This document shows, piece by piece, positions 17,995 to 28,232 of a stretch of DNA of 64,000 nucleotides. The first letter of the stretch is position 1; the number at the start of each line of letters is the position of its first letter. Location of the stretch: assembly GCA_964561145.1 (NCBI GenBank), contig CAZLNZ010000005.1, positions 56,075-120,074 of the forward strand, read 5' to 3'. The notes beneath the pieces were generated by a model. That model worked only from the letters and a program-made list of their open reading frames with translations. It was not told the DNA's origin and ran no database searches. The DNA is from RUG14300 sp964561145 (GTDB lineage: Bacteria; Bacillota; Clostridia; Christensenellales; CAG-1252). Position numbers and translations under genes: made by a program.

Positions 17995-18023
17995 AAAAAA
18001 GCTCCGTCTAACAAGACGGAGCT
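17995..18023 (-). terminator. Terminator of the LacI-type regulator gene
   Basis: On the minus strand GCTCCGTCT (from 18022 to 18014 as its complement) and its partner at 18009-18001 form a 9-bp stem around a 4-nt loop, followed by six T residues (A run at 17995-18000). The plus strand has no T run after the stem, so it serves only the regulator. Confidence 0.85.
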
Positions 18024-18033
18024 GCCCGATTGC

Positions 18034-18837
18034 TTAAAGTTTTATAAAGTGCATTTCATCGGGAACCGATTCTCGATTAATTGCTTTTTCAATACAATCC
18101 AGAATACAGGAAGGCTTATTAGATATCCTATCGCAAAGGTTGAGTTTAACCTTATCCTTGAGCAGTTCCATCAATATCTTATCGGTTACAACAATATTGC
18201 CATCAGGAATATTTCTTAAATCGGAGATAGTGGAAATAAGAATTGTATTGGTTATTGTAGATAAAAGCTCTTCCTTTAGCGGAGTATTATTGGGACATAG
18301 AGCAACATATAAGTAATCATTGCCGAAATGTTTCTCTGCTAATTCCCTAATGCTCTCGTAGTTATTTGATATTTGATAGAATACAGGGTCGTTTAAAAGA
18401 GAATCAACGGCTACTAATGGAATGAAGTTTTCATTAGCAAGCGTGTGAAATTCATTGTTGTCAAGCCCCATGCATACGCAAGCGGATGCCGCAATTCTTT
18501 GCGGTTGAGTTTCAGCGGAAAGTGTTACCTTATAGTCGCGAGCTACGCATACCTCCGTAAACTCTTTTAGAAATGCAAATAACTCTGCATTTTGCAAGGA
18601 AGAGTTGTTTTTAGAGGATCTTATAATAATATCACGAGTGTTTGTTTTGATTGCAGTTGCATGCGGATTAGGACTATAACAAAGAATATTTATCGCATGG
18701 AGTACCTTTTTAGTAGTCTCCTCGGATATTCTCTTATCTGTACGTCCGTTGACGACATAGGACACTGTTGCTACCGAAACACCGGCAAGAGCCGCCACGT
18801 CCTTATTGGTAACTTTATTAGATTTTGTATTAGACAT
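18034..18837 (-). CDS. LacI-family transcriptional repressor of the glucan locus
   Basis: The N-terminus has the LacI helix-turn-helix, VTNKDVAALAGVSVATVSYVVNG, followed by the hinge region with PNPHATAIK. The rest is a periplasmic-binding-protein-like effector domain, but the whole protein is only about 267 residues, against roughly 330-340 for the family, so the effector half is shortened and divergent. I start at ATG 18837; an upstream TTG would add 13 unlikely residues. It is divergent from the GH13 gene, 47 bp apart, and convergent with the lipoprotein gene. The likely effector is maltose, a maltodextrin or a breakdown product; this is inferred from context. Confidence 0.87.
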   Translation of the reverse strand: MSNTKSNKVTNKDVAALAGVSVATVSYVVNGRTDKRISEETTKKVLHAINILCYSPNPHATAIKTNTRDIIIRSSKNNSSLQNAELFAFLKEFTEVCVARDYKVTLSAETQPQRIAASACVCMGLDNNEFHTLANENFIPLVAVDSLLNDPVFYQISNNYESIRELAEKHFGNDYLYVALCPNNTPLKEELLSTITNTILISTISDLRNIPDGNIVVTDKILMELLKDKVKLNLCDRISNKPSCILDCIEKAINRESVPDEMHFIKL

Positions 18838-18884
18838 AGTAAAATTAGAATAACATTTTTCTTTTGTTATTGTCAAGGAGAAAT

Positions 18885-20573
18885 ATGAATAGAAAAGCCA
18901 TTTTACATATAGCAGACAGTAAATTCTGCTATGCGATAGATAAAAAAACAGTTGAGTTACTTCTTAGAGTTGACAGAGATGACTTCTTTGAGAAAGTTAA
19001 TGTGATCTATGGCAATAAATATGATTACTATCTAAAGCAGAAGGTTCAACCTATGAGCTTGCGATTTACCGATAGTAGTTTTAACTATTATTTTATAAGA
19101 TTACCCCTTGATGATGTAAGGTTAGTGTATGTATTTCAACTTAAAGATGAAATAGAAAATGTTTATTTTTGCGAAGACGGAGTTGTTGAGCAGTATGATT
19201 TCACGCTGGCTTACTTTAATTCCTTTCAACTGCCATATATAAACAAGATAGATGTTGTAAAGAACGTCGAATGGCTGAATAACGCTGTTTTTTATCAAAT
19301 CTTTGTGGATAGATTCAATATCGGAAATAGGAATAAGGATTTATCCTATGTGAATTTGAAATGGGGGGATATTCCCAATCCGAAAAGTTTTGCCGGTGGA
19401 GATTTACAGGGAATTGCAGATAAGCTTGATTATCTAAAAGAACTCGGAATAAACGCTTTATATCTTACGCCCATTTTTAAGTCGAAATCTAATCATAAAT
19501 ACGACATAAGCGATTACTATAACGTTGACGAGCATTTTGGCGGCAATGATGCTTTTAGAGAACTTGTTCAAAAAGCACATGCAAAGGGTATTCGTGTTGT
19601 ATTGGACGGAGTATTCAATCACTGTAGTGAGGATTTAGCTCAATTCCAAGATGTATTGAAGAACGGAAAAAAATCGCAATACTTCGATTGGTTCATTATC
19701 GATGGCGATAAGATTGACAGAAGAAAAGGTAACTATGAGTATTTTGGAGTATGTAAATACATGCCCAAGCTTAATACCTCGAATATTGATTTACAGAACT
19801 ATTTGATAGGAGTTGCGACTCATTGGATAAAGGAGTACGATATAGATGGCTGGCGTCTAGACGTATCCGATGAAGTATCACATGATTTTTGGAGGAAGTT
19901 AAGATCTGCAGTAAAAGAGGTGAAAACCGATGCGGTTTTGCTCGGTGAGAATTGGCATGATGCATATCCTTATTTGAGAGGCGATGAGTATGATGGTATA
20001 ATGAACTATGCTTTAACTAAGGCATTGATGGATTATTACGTCAACGGTAGTTTAGATTCAAAAGGGTTATCGGAAAGATTATCCGCTTTATATGTTAGAA
20101 ACTCCCGACCGATAAACAACATGATGCTCGATCTTTTAGACAGCCATGATACGCACCGCTTTTATTCTCTTGTTAATTCAGACGTCGATAAGCTGATCTG
20201 TGCCTTAGCAATCGTATTTTGTCATTGTGGTTCAACCTGTGTTTATTACGGAACAGAACTTCCTCTTGAGGGCGGGCATGATCCCGATAGCAGAAGAACG
20301 ATGGATTGGAACGGACTCGAAGGAAGTGTGGTAAAAGAGTATATAACCGCCCTTGCTGAAATTAAAGGAAGAGAGGAACTTAAGAACGGCGAGATAAACT
20401 ATGGGTTTAAAGATAATGCGTTCATTTTGGAGCGTGTTACCGAAAAAGGTAAAATAAGGCTTACAGTAACAAATGGTGAAAGCTATTCCTTGGAAAACAA
20501 GGGAGTGCTACTATCTCATAATTATGCCGACGGAGATATCGGTAAAATCGGTTTTGTAATACAGGAGGTGTAA
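18885..20573 (+). CDS. Cytoplasmic GH13 alpha-glucan hydrolase (neopullulanase/cyclomaltodextrinase type)
   Basis: A 562-residue glycoside hydrolase family 13 enzyme. After an N-terminal beta domain (about 1-120) the barrel opens with FYQIFVDRFNIGN, typical of the GH13_20 group that cuts maltodextrins, pullulan or cyclodextrins. Conserved regions are DGVFNH (near residue 241), GWRLDV with nucleophile Asp326, LLGENW with acid Glu355, and LLDSHDTHRF with Asp422. There is no signal peptide, so it acts on imported oligosaccharides. ATG 18885 follows AAGGAG. Three transporter genes follow within a few bases, making an operon. Confidence 0.93.
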   Translation: MNRKAILHIADSKFCYAIDKKTVELLLRVDRDDFFEKVNVIYGNKYDYYLKQKVQPMSLRFTDSSFNYYFIRLPLDDVRLVYVFQLKDEIENVYFCEDGVVEQYDFTLAYFNSFQLPYINKIDVVKNVEWLNNAVFYQIFVDRFNIGNRNKDLSYVNLKWGDIPNPKSFAGGDLQGIADKLDYLKELGINALYLTPIFKSKSNHKYDISDYYNVDEHFGGNDAFRELVQKAHAKGIRVVLDGVFNHCSEDLAQFQDVLKNGKKSQYFDWFIIDGDKIDRRKGNYEYFGVCKYMPKLNTSNIDLQNYLIGVATHWIKEYDIDGWRLDVSDEVSHDFWRKLRSAVKEVKTDAVLLGENWHDAYPYLRGDEYDGIMNYALTKALMDYYVNGSLDSKGLSERLSALYVRNSRPINNMMLDLLDSHDTHRFYSLVNSDVDKLICALAIVFCHCGSTCVYYGTELPLEGGHDPDSRRTMDWNGLEGSVVKEYITALAEIKGREELKNGEINYGFKDNAFILERVTEKGKIRLTVTNGESYSLENKGVLLSHNYADGDIGKIGFVIQEV

Positions 20574-20575
20574 AG

Positions 20576-22000
20576 GTGAAGAAGGTAATAGCCGCAATAT
20601 CCGTTCATCTGGTGCTGATTATCGCTTTACTTTCAGTCCTCGGGGCAATCTCGGGAACAACTGAAACAGAAGCGGTAAACAAGTTTACGGGCGAATTGGA
20701 AAAAAACATTGTAATAAGGGTACTGGAAAACGATACTGCAATCAAACAGGGTTATTTGAAGGAACTTCTTAATGCATTCAACGAAAAGTACGCCGAATAT
20801 GGTATAGTAGCCGTTGACGCAAATATGGACGAGTATAGCGACCTCGAGCAGGACGGTCCCTATGGATATGGTCCCGATGTACTGTATCAAGCCAACGATG
20901 TTCTAATGCGTTATGTAAACGGTAAGCATATAATGCCAATACCTATTGAACAGCTTGACTGTTATAACTATATAGGCGAAAAGGCCTGGAGTGCTTACGA
21001 GTATGAAGTTACTAACGGAAGCTTGAGTGAAACCTATACCTTTGGCGTACCTGTTAACATACAAGGGCCCCTTCTTTATTACAGAAAGGATTTGCTACCC
21101 GATGACTGGAAAGAAAAATGGGACGATAATCATAACGATATTCCCGATATGCTAGAGAGTTGGAATGCTATGTACAAGTATTCCTTAACCGTAAAGCCAA
21201 GCGGTAAATTCGGATATATGAAATCTTTGTACGACTCATATTTTGCAGTAGGTTATCTTTATAGCTATGGCGGATATACCTTCGGAAATAATAATACTGA
21301 CCCAAGCGACATCGGTCACAGCAAAGGGGAAAGCTGGAAGGGTGCGAGTGTAATAAGGCAGCTTGCAGGAAGTATGAACGAGTGGTGTATAGATGATACA
21401 ATCACGGTAAACGCATATTCACAGCTTGCAAAGGGTAACTATTTTGCGACAATGACAACCCCGGATGTGTACACGATGTTTATAGATGAAATGATGAATG
21501 AGGGTTACACTAAGGAGTATGCAGTGGAAAATTTGATTGCCACATATATTCCAAAACTTCCCGAGTCAGGTAACTTGTCTGAGGAAAACCCCACCCTTAT
21601 AGATTCCAAAATGATGGGCGGTGTAAATGGCTACGCGATATCGAGTTATACGAAATATCCCAATGCGTGTTTGGCGTTTGTCAACTTTGCAACAAGCTAT
21701 CAAATGATAAAACGTCGCAGTGAGCTGTTGGGTATTGCTCCCGCTCGTACCGATGTCGCAAACGATGTCGGTGGACTTTCAACTGTAATTAACGATAATC
21801 TAGAGGCAGGTAATATTGTTGTAATGCCTTCGATAAAAGAAAACGGTCAAATTTGGACACCGTTACAGACGCTTTTTGCAGATCTTGCAAAGGATCCTTT
21901 TAGAAAGGACGGTTATAAATATGATACTGTCGATAAGTTGCAGGCGGCTTTAGAGAAGGTAGATCAGCAAATATTTGATGCTATATTTACTTTGCAATGA
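20576..22000 (+). CDS. ABC transporter solute-binding protein, maltodextrin type
   Basis: A 474-residue extracellular binding protein of the MalE/family 1 type. It starts at GTG 20576 with AGGAGG 7 nt upstream, 2 nt after the GH13 stop. A hydrophobic segment at residues 4-24 serves as a signal or anchor; there is no lipobox Cys, which is uncommon for a Gram-positive binding protein and suggests it stays anchored by this helix. The body shows the family pattern: IVIRVLENDTAIKQGYLKELLNAFN, then FGVPVNIQGPLLYYRKDLLPDDW and GGVNGYAISSYTKYPNACLAF. It would deliver maltodextrin to the two permeases that follow. Confidence 0.87.
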   Translation: MKKVIAAISVHLVLIIALLSVLGAISGTTETEAVNKFTGELEKNIVIRVLENDTAIKQGYLKELLNAFNEKYAEYGIVAVDANMDEYSDLEQDGPYGYGPDVLYQANDVLMRYVNGKHIMPIPIEQLDCYNYIGEKAWSAYEYEVTNGSLSETYTFGVPVNIQGPLLYYRKDLLPDDWKEKWDDNHNDIPDMLESWNAMYKYSLTVKPSGKFGYMKSLYDSYFAVGYLYSYGGYTFGNNNTDPSDIGHSKGESWKGASVIRQLAGSMNEWCIDDTITVNAYSQLAKGNYFATMTTPDVYTMFIDEMMNEGYTKEYAVENLIATYIPKLPESGNLSEENPTLIDSKMMGGVNGYAISSYTKYPNACLAFVNFATSYQMIKRRSELLGIAPARTDVANDVGGLSTVINDNLEAGNIVVMPSIKENGQIWTPLQTLFADLAKDPFRKDGYKYDTVDKLQAALEKVDQQIFDAIFTLQ

Positions 22001-22010
22001 GAGGTGGAGT

Positions 22011-23399
22011 ATGAATATGGAAAATGAAAAGAAAAGGATTGATTGGAAAAAGCCAATTGAAAAGCTTAAGAGCATAAATTGGAAAAAGCCTTTTGAAAAT
22101 CTTATTGAAATCTGTAAGTATGGCAACGGTAAGGTTGCAGCCTCCGCATGTGTTATGGGGCTTGGACAGCTTTTGTATAAGCAATGGGCAAAGGGTATAT
22201 TGTTCCTTTTATTGGAAGTGGGATTCATTGCATTTTTTGCCTTGTATGGGGCAAAAGCTATAGCAGGATTCTTTACTCTAGGGACGGTGGAAGCTAACCC
22301 CTGGTATGGTGTAGAAGGCGATAATTCCGTTACGATGCTTATAATGGGAATATTTGCTTTTATTATTTTGGCGGTATACCTTATTATATATTGGAATAAT
22401 ATAAAGGATGTTTATCGCACTCAATTGAGAGCCGATAAGAATCTTCCTCCGATTCCTTTCAAAAAGGAATTGAAGGGATTGTTTAACGAACACTTTCATG
22501 TTTCTGCCCTCTTTTTACCAATTCTTGGTGTTTGCGTATTTTGTGTACTGCCCATAATTTTTATGATATTGATCGCCTTTACCAATTATGGCGGCAATAT
22601 TGTACCGCCCGCATTGGTTGATTGGGTCGGATTTGAGAATTTCGGAAGGGTAGTAACGTTATCGCAGTTTGCTCCCACCTTCTTTAAAATACTACTTTGG
22701 AACTTTATTTGGGCAATAGCCTCAACCGCATTAAACTATTTTGCAGGTCTCGGACTTGCATTACTATATAATAGAAAATGTGTAAAGGGTAAAGCCTTTT
22801 GGAGACTGTTTCCGATTTTGGCATATGCGGTTCCCGGTTTTATAACAATGCTTGCTTTTAAGTTCATGTTCTCTTATGGCGGACCCATAAACCAATATAT
22901 AACAAAACTAGGCGGAAGTGCCGTAGGCTTCTTGGATATCGATGCGAAGTGGTCAAGTAGAATAATCGGATTGCTCGTTAATTGCTGGTTAAACATTCCG
23001 TCGTCGATGTTATTGGCTACGGGAATATTATCGAATATGAATACCGACCTGTATGAGGCTGCAAGGATTGACGGAGCAAGTGAGTTTAAGCAATTTACAA
23101 AGATAACACTGCCGTTTGTAGTTTTTGCGACAACTCCCGTGTTAATATCTCAATTCATAGGAAACTTTAATAACTTCGGAATATTCTATTTCTTAAGAGG
23201 CGGCTTGTATACCGACGGTTACTTCTTGGCAAGCGATACAGACCTTTTGATAAACTGGTTGTATAATCTGTCAATAGATAATAACTATTATTCCATCGGT
23301 GCGACGATAAGCATAATTATATTTATAATTACTTCAATTATTTCCCTAGTGGTTTATATGAAGTCACCCAGCTATAAGCAGGAGGATACCTATAAATGA
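22011..23399 (+). CDS. ABC transporter permease, MalF type
   Basis: A 462-residue membrane protein. The N-terminal 45 residues are basic and cytoplasmic. Two or three helices follow (about 45-130), then a conserved six-helix permease core. The EAA loop reads YEAARIDGASEFKQF, the site that docks the ATPase. Length and extra N-terminal helices match MalF rather than MalG. GAGGTGGAG precedes ATG 22011. It overlaps the next permease by 4 nt. No ATPase is encoded nearby, so an unlinked MsmK-type ATPase is presumably shared. Confidence 0.91.
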   Translation: MNMENEKKRIDWKKPIEKLKSINWKKPFENLIEICKYGNGKVAASACVMGLGQLLYKQWAKGILFLLLEVGFIAFFALYGAKAIAGFFTLGTVEANPWYGVEGDNSVTMLIMGIFAFIILAVYLIIYWNNIKDVYRTQLRADKNLPPIPFKKELKGLFNEHFHVSALFLPILGVCVFCVLPIIFMILIAFTNYGGNIVPPALVDWVGFENFGRVVTLSQFAPTFFKILLWNFIWAIASTALNYFAGLGLALLYNRKCVKGKAFWRLFPILAYAVPGFITMLAFKFMFSYGGPINQYITKLGGSAVGFLDIDAKWSSRIIGLLVNCWLNIPSSMLLATGILSNMNTDLYEAARIDGASEFKQFTKITLPFVVFATTPVLISQFIGNFNNFGIFYFLRGGLYTDGYFLASDTDLLINWLYNLSIDNNYYSIGATISIIIFIITSIISLVVYMKSPSYKQEDTYK

Positions 23400-24235
23400 G
23401 AAAGTCGATGAAAGGAAGACGTATAGTAAACGCAGCGTTTACCTACTTAATAATACTTATAGTAAGCTTTGTATTCTTATTTCCCATTCTTTGGTTGATA
23501 TTGGCAAGCTTTTCCAAGTCGGGTTCCATTTATTCCTTTGATGGTTTTTTCCCGACAGAGTATAGCTTTGCGAGCTTTGAAAAGCTGTTTACAGATACGG
23601 CTATGTATAACTATCCAAGATGGTTTTTCAACACTCTTTTCATTGCAGTTATGTCCTCTTTGATAGGAACGTTATTAACGATATTAACTGCATATTGTAT
23701 GTCACGTTTTCGTTTTAAGAGCAAGAAGGCATTGATGAAGGCGACGCTTGTGTTGGGAATGTTCCCCTCATTTATGACAATGACTGCGGTATATATAATG
23801 ATGACTCAATTTAATCTTATTAATCAACATTGGGGCTTAATATTGATTTATTCTGCAGGTGCACCCATGGGATATATGACTCAAAAGGGCTTTTTCGATA
23901 CAATTCCTCTTTCGATAGATGAGGCGGCAAGAATAGACGGCGCAACCAATGCACAAATATTCTTTAAGATCACCTTGCCGTTATCGAAACCGATGATAGT
24001 CTATACCTTGTTATCGCAGTTTGTATGGCCTTGGAGTGATTTTATTCTTCCCAAGCTATTGCTTAAAGAAAAGGATTTGTACACTGTCGCAGTTGGATTG
24101 ATGACGTTAGGCGATACCGAATTCGCAAGATTCGCAGCAGGATCGATCTTTATCGGTGTACCGATAATAATCTTATATTTCCTTTTGTCGAAGTTCCTTG
24201 TAAGCGGTTTATCGGCTGGAGCCGTAAAGGAGTAG
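23396..24235 (+). CDS. ABC transporter permease, MalG type
   Basis: A 279-residue, six-helix permease. The EAA loop is DEAARIDGATNAQIFFKIT, and the chain ends with the usual short tail. ATG overlaps the malF-type stop (ATGA). It completes a MalE, MalF, MalG set. The operon ends here with the terminator at 24326. Confidence 0.92.
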   Translation: MRKSMKGRRIVNAAFTYLIILIVSFVFLFPILWLILASFSKSGSIYSFDGFFPTEYSFASFEKLFTDTAMYNYPRWFFNTLFIAVMSSLIGTLLTILTAYCMSRFRFKSKKALMKATLVLGMFPSFMTMTAVYIMMTQFNLINQHWGLILIYSAGAPMGYMTQKGFFDTIPLSIDEAARIDGATNAQIFFKITLPLSKPMIVYTLLSQFVWPWSDFILPKLLLKEKDLYTVAVGLMTLGDTEFARFAAGSIFIGVPIIILYFLLSKFLVSGLSAGAVKE

Positions 24236-24325
24236 CATTACTTTTTAATACATCTGAAATAAAAGGTTTTGCCATTAATAACGTCCTATTGGTATATAGT
24301 AATTGAACAGAGATTACTTGATAAT

Positions 24326-24380
24326 AAACTCATGGTGAAGAAAAACTAAATTGTGGGGTTCATCACCGTGAGTTTTTTTA
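24326..24380 (+). terminator. Terminator of the GH13-transporter operon
   Basis: AAACTCATGGTGA (24326-24338) pairs with TCACCGTGAGTTT (24363-24375), with one wobble pair, followed by T residues. The following 210 nt up to the next promoter contain nothing I can identify. Confidence 0.85.
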
Positions 24381-24592
24381 TGGTTTGCTGTTATTGTCAT
24401 ATTATCTTTAACAGCTATTTTCATACCCTTTTTCGCGATTCTTTAGCTTATCTTTACATTCTTAGCATTCGAAATAATAACCCTTTTATTTTTGCTTTTA
24501 GTGTTATCTACGACGAAAAGCAACCATAAGATTTTATCCACTATGAAGCCGGGAAATGATATGGATAATAGGTTGAATTTTTAAAAACAGTA

Positions 24593-24621
24593 TTGACAAG
24601 CCCCGTTTTCACAGATACAAT
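24593..24621 (+). promoter_or_regulatory. Promoter of the esterase lipoprotein gene
   Basis: TTGACA (24593-24598), 17-nt spacer, TACAAT (24616-24621). The leader to the start codon at 24715 is about 87 nt. Confidence 0.82.
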
Positions 24622-24714
24622 AAAAAGGTGGAAAACCGCTAATTATCATGTGAACCTTAAAAATGTTTGAATTTCTTTAATTATTTTTGGTTCGCCATTA
24701 AATGGAGGAATAAT

Positions 24715-27700
24715 ATGAAAAAGAAAATCTTCTTCGCAATACTTCTAGTGCTCCTTCTATCCATCGTATCAATCTCTGCTTGCAATGTCAAACCCGACGA
24801 TGGTAATGATGATCTGACTGTTACGATTAACGGTACCGAGCTAACGGTGATGCCGGGTTCTCTTTTAGATGAACCGGATATTCCTGAGAAAGAATCCACT
24901 AAAGAACACGTTTATGTATTTGTCGGGTGGTATATCGAAGGAACAGCCGTAAAATGGAGCTTCCAAACCGATAAGGTACAGGAAAACATTAAACTAGTGC
25001 CTATCTTTATGGAAACAACTAGGAAATATAAGGTTACAATAGGTAGTGACGCTCCTATACTAATGGAATATGGTGCAAAGCTTACAGAACCTATCGATCC
25101 TACAATACCCGACAATCTTAAGTATCATTGGATAAATGAAGACACCGGTGAAACTTGGGATTTTGAAAACGATTTTGTGCAATCGGATCTTGTTCTAGTT
25201 CCCGATTTTACTGATTTATTTACGTTATATTTCCTTCCTGAGGAAATTACCGTTGCAGGTAATAAATATCAAACGATAACCTTTAGCGATAATGATTATG
25301 AGGCAATGGATATAACCATCTGGAATGAAAGTAACGAAATAATAGAACACGGCACTATCACAAATAAAGCCCTTAAGCTCAAAGTTGCCCGGGGCGAATA
25401 TACCTATAAGGTAGAATTGCATGATAAGACTTTTAATGGAGGATTTACTGTCGGCTCATCCGGTTCGTATAACGCTATTCTCATTCCCGAAGTCGTAATC
25501 GGTGGATATATGGGTGGCGATGATGACCCGTATAAATATCCCTCTTACGGTGCAAATTACTCGGTTGATGGCGATTCGATTTCTATGTGGACCTACACCT
25601 ATGCTTTCGTAGGAGACGGTACTCTCGTTGACAAGGTCTATATCGAAGCGGACGTAACATTTCCTCAAAACGCACTTGGTATGATGGCGGGAATTATGCC
25701 TGCATGCGAAGTTGCAAACCTTTCGGGTGATGACAACAAAGCGTTGCAGGGAACTTCCGATAAGAATAAACCGAAACTCGTATTCTCGGTATCGGCAAAC
25801 AATTCCCTCTATTCGCAAGAAATAGCCGGTTGGGGCGGGTGGGATATCATTTCCGAAAAAACCAATGTTGCTGCGGTTAATACCAATTATAAACTTGGTG
25901 TCCTTCGCTACGAAAGTAACTACTACGTATTTGTAGACGATGAGCTAAAGCTTGTCTATACTACGGAAGATTTCGGAAAAAGCGGATTCGGCTTCTGTGT
26001 AACCACGGAAGGAGGTGCAAATTCAAGAAATCCCATTAAAAACGCTAACGTTAAATATATTACAGACGAAACTGTTTTGAATAAAATGCTTATAGACGTA
26101 ATAGGAACATCTTCGATAAGTTATGATGCAACGACGATTAGAGTAAAACAATCGGATGTTGAGATTGAAAATAACCTCGCTACGGCAGGCGTGCGTACTT
26201 ATATTGAATTCAAAGCACCGGAGGGGCAAATTCTTGTCGACTATTCGGTATCGTCGAATGGTGGCACTGTTCCCGTTTATGAAGACAATGGCAAGGTTTA
26301 CTTCCTTCCAGAAAAAGGCAAGGATTATAACATAACTGCAACCTTTGAATCGGAATCTGATGCAACTGTAACTGTAAACTTTAAGCCTTCCTCTATAACT
26401 ATAGACGGGAAGGAATATGAACTTAACGATAATACAATTAATCCTGAAGACGTTACACTATCGTTATACAATTTCTCTACATCGCAAACGCAAACGGTGA
26501 AGGTTGATTCGCTTTCTCTCGAGCTCGATCTTAAAATTGGTAAATATATCTTCACCGCCACGTATGCAAACAATATTACGGAAATACCTATTTCTATAAC
26601 CGAAGAAAACAAAACGGTAACCATGCAGCTTTCTAACGCTTATATGGGAGGTGATGTCCTCGGGGACGGTTACACTGCAAAGAGTTACTATAATGCAGAC
26701 AAGCATGCGACAGTCGGTACTAATTGGTCTCTTACCGAAAACTGTCGTGATACGGTAACAATGACGAATTATACTTACGTCTATTATGATGGCTTGTACG
26801 GTTCGTCTTACTACGCAGAAGCGATTTTCGACACCGCACTTCCCAATTACATGCTAAACACTTTCGATAAGTTTAATGGTATAATGATCGCATCTAAGCA
26901 CGTAGATCTTAACGGTAGCGGTGTATCTAATGATGATAAGATGAAGGTTTTCGTTGGTATTTACGGGAAGAGCATTGTTCTTAACCATACCAACTCATGG
27001 GACGCCGATAATATGATTACCATAGCAAACTGGGAGCAAGTAATCGGTGAAACACCGGAACAGGTTAAGCTTGGAATAGTCAGAGACGGAACCGATTATT
27101 ACTTCTTTGTAAACGACATTTTTATTACAAAGAGAACATTTAACTATATCACTAATAAATGCGGCGTCGGTGTAGGTAACCTTACCGGAAACAACACCAT
27201 TTACAAATTTAACGCTTCTACTAACCCCGAGCTTATTGCCGCATTAAAGGCTCAGGCTACTACGAACAAACAAATCGATCTCTATTTGATTGCAGGTCAG
27301 TCGAACGCTTCGGGGTACACTATATACGACAACAATACGATGCTCGCCATCGATGAAACGTTGGTGTATGGTAATAACAACATTTTATATGCAGGAAGAG
27401 CACAGTACACTAATGGCTCGAGTGTAGGCGTTAACGAATACGATTGGGGACTTGCAAGAGTAGGTCAAGGTGCATCGAACAACAAAATGAGTGCTGAGGC
27501 GGCTATGGCAACTGTTCTTTCCTCATATTACAATACTACAAGTGGTAAGGTTGCAGGTATTATCAAATTGGCCCACGGAGGAACTGCCCTTCTTAACTAT
27601 TTAGAGAGCGAAAATGCAGTCGGAGGAAACTGGACACCTAAGTCATTTGCAGATATAAAAGGTTACCAATGGGCGGAAGGAGATCCTATTACCGGCAGAC

Positions 27701-28185
27701 TTTACAGGAATTTTATTCAACAGGTCATACAACGTATTAACGAACTAAAAGCAGAAGGATATACCGAAATTAATATAAAAGGCGTATGGTGGATGCAGGG
27801 AGAAACAGATAAGTATGAGCCGAACGAGTACAAGATTGCACTTGAATACTTTATTTCCGATTTGAGAAGAGACCTCGGTGAAATTTCCGGTGAAGACCTT
27901 TCAGACCTGGCTATTATAATCGGTGAAATTTCAAGAACTTCGGGAAGTGCGGAAAGCAGCACTGTACTATTTAACAAAAAGTTTATTGCAATGCAGGATG
28001 CTTACTGTGAAACCCATGATAACGTTTACATCAATAAGAATGGTGATTACGATATCAATCAATTAATAAATGGTACAAGCATTGCCGTCGGAACCGATAC
28101 ATGGCACTGGAATCAGAAAGATATGGTCGAAATCGGTAAGGATGTCGGAAGGATTATCCTTGAAGAGATACTTGACGATCAATAA
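24715..28185 (+). CDS. Lipoprotein with lectin-like domains and C-terminal sialate O-acetylesterase-type (SASA) domain
   Basis: A 1156-residue surface lipoprotein. The signal peptide ends in the lipobox SISAC. Two or three InlB-type repeats follow (about 25-160). Two concanavalin/LamG-like domains lie around 260-450 and 640-840, separated by a beta segment. The last 300 residues are an SGNH hydrolase of the SASA/CE6 type: the nucleophile block GQSNAS near 861, LAHGGTALL, WWMQGETD near 1025, and a terminal DTWHWN with the Asp-His pair. It would remove acetyl groups from sialic acid or acetylated plant or mucin glycans. ATG 24715 follows TGGAGG. It has its own promoter and terminator. Confidence 0.85.
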   Translation: MKKKIFFAILLVLLLSIVSISACNVKPDDGNDDLTVTINGTELTVMPGSLLDEPDIPEKESTKEHVYVFVGWYIEGTAVKWSFQTDKVQENIKLVPIFMETTRKYKVTIGSDAPILMEYGAKLTEPIDPTIPDNLKYHWINEDTGETWDFENDFVQSDLVLVPDFTDLFTLYFLPEEITVAGNKYQTITFSDNDYEAMDITIWNESNEIIEHGTITNKALKLKVARGEYTYKVELHDKTFNGGFTVGSSGSYNAILIPEVVIGGYMGGDDDPYKYPSYGANYSVDGDSISMWTYTYAFVGDGTLVDKVYIEADVTFPQNALGMMAGIMPACEVANLSGDDNKALQGTSDKNKPKLVFSVSANNSLYSQEIAGWGGWDIISEKTNVAAVNTNYKLGVLRYESNYYVFVDDELKLVYTTEDFGKSGFGFCVTTEGGANSRNPIKNANVKYITDETVLNKMLIDVIGTSSISYDATTIRVKQSDVEIENNLATAGVRTYIEFKAPEGQILVDYSVSSNGGTVPVYEDNGKVYFLPEKGKDYNITATFESESDATVTVNFKPSSITIDGKEYELNDNTINPEDVTLSLYNFSTSQTQTVKVDSLSLELDLKIGKYIFTATYANNITEIPISITEENKTVTMQLSNAYMGGDVLGDGYTAKSYYNADKHATVGTNWSLTENCRDTVTMTNYTYVYYDGLYGSSYYAEAIFDTALPNYMLNTFDKFNGIMIASKHVDLNGSGVSNDDKMKVFVGIYGKSIVLNHTNSWDADNMITIANWEQVIGETPEQVKLGIVRDGTDYYFFVNDIFITKRTFNYITNKCGVGVGNLTGNNTIYKFNASTNPELIAALKAQATTNKQIDLYLIAGQSNASGYTIYDNNTMLAIDETLVYGNNNILYAGRAQYTNGSSVGVNEYDWGLARVGQGASNNKMSAEAAMATVLSSYYNTTSGKVAGIIKLAHGGTALLNYLESENAVGGNWTPKSFADIKGYQWAEGDPITGRLYRNFIQQVIQRINELKAEGYTEINIKGVWWMQGETDKYEPNEYKIALEYFISDLRRDLGEISGEDLSDLAIIIGEISRTSGSAESSTVLFNKKFIAMQDAYCETHDNVYINKNGDYDINQLINGTSIAVGTDTWHWNQKDMVEIGKDVGRIILEEILDDQ

Positions 28186-28200
28186 TTTGAAAAAAAATAA

Positions 28201-28232
28201 TAAATGCTTCGGAGTGCCCGAAGCATTTATTT
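28201..28232 (+). terminator. Terminator of the esterase gene
   Basis: TAAATGCTTCGG (28201-28212) pairs with CCGAAGCATTTA (28218-28229), then TTTTAATT. The next 150 nt show nothing until the ATP synthase promoter. Confidence 0.85.
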
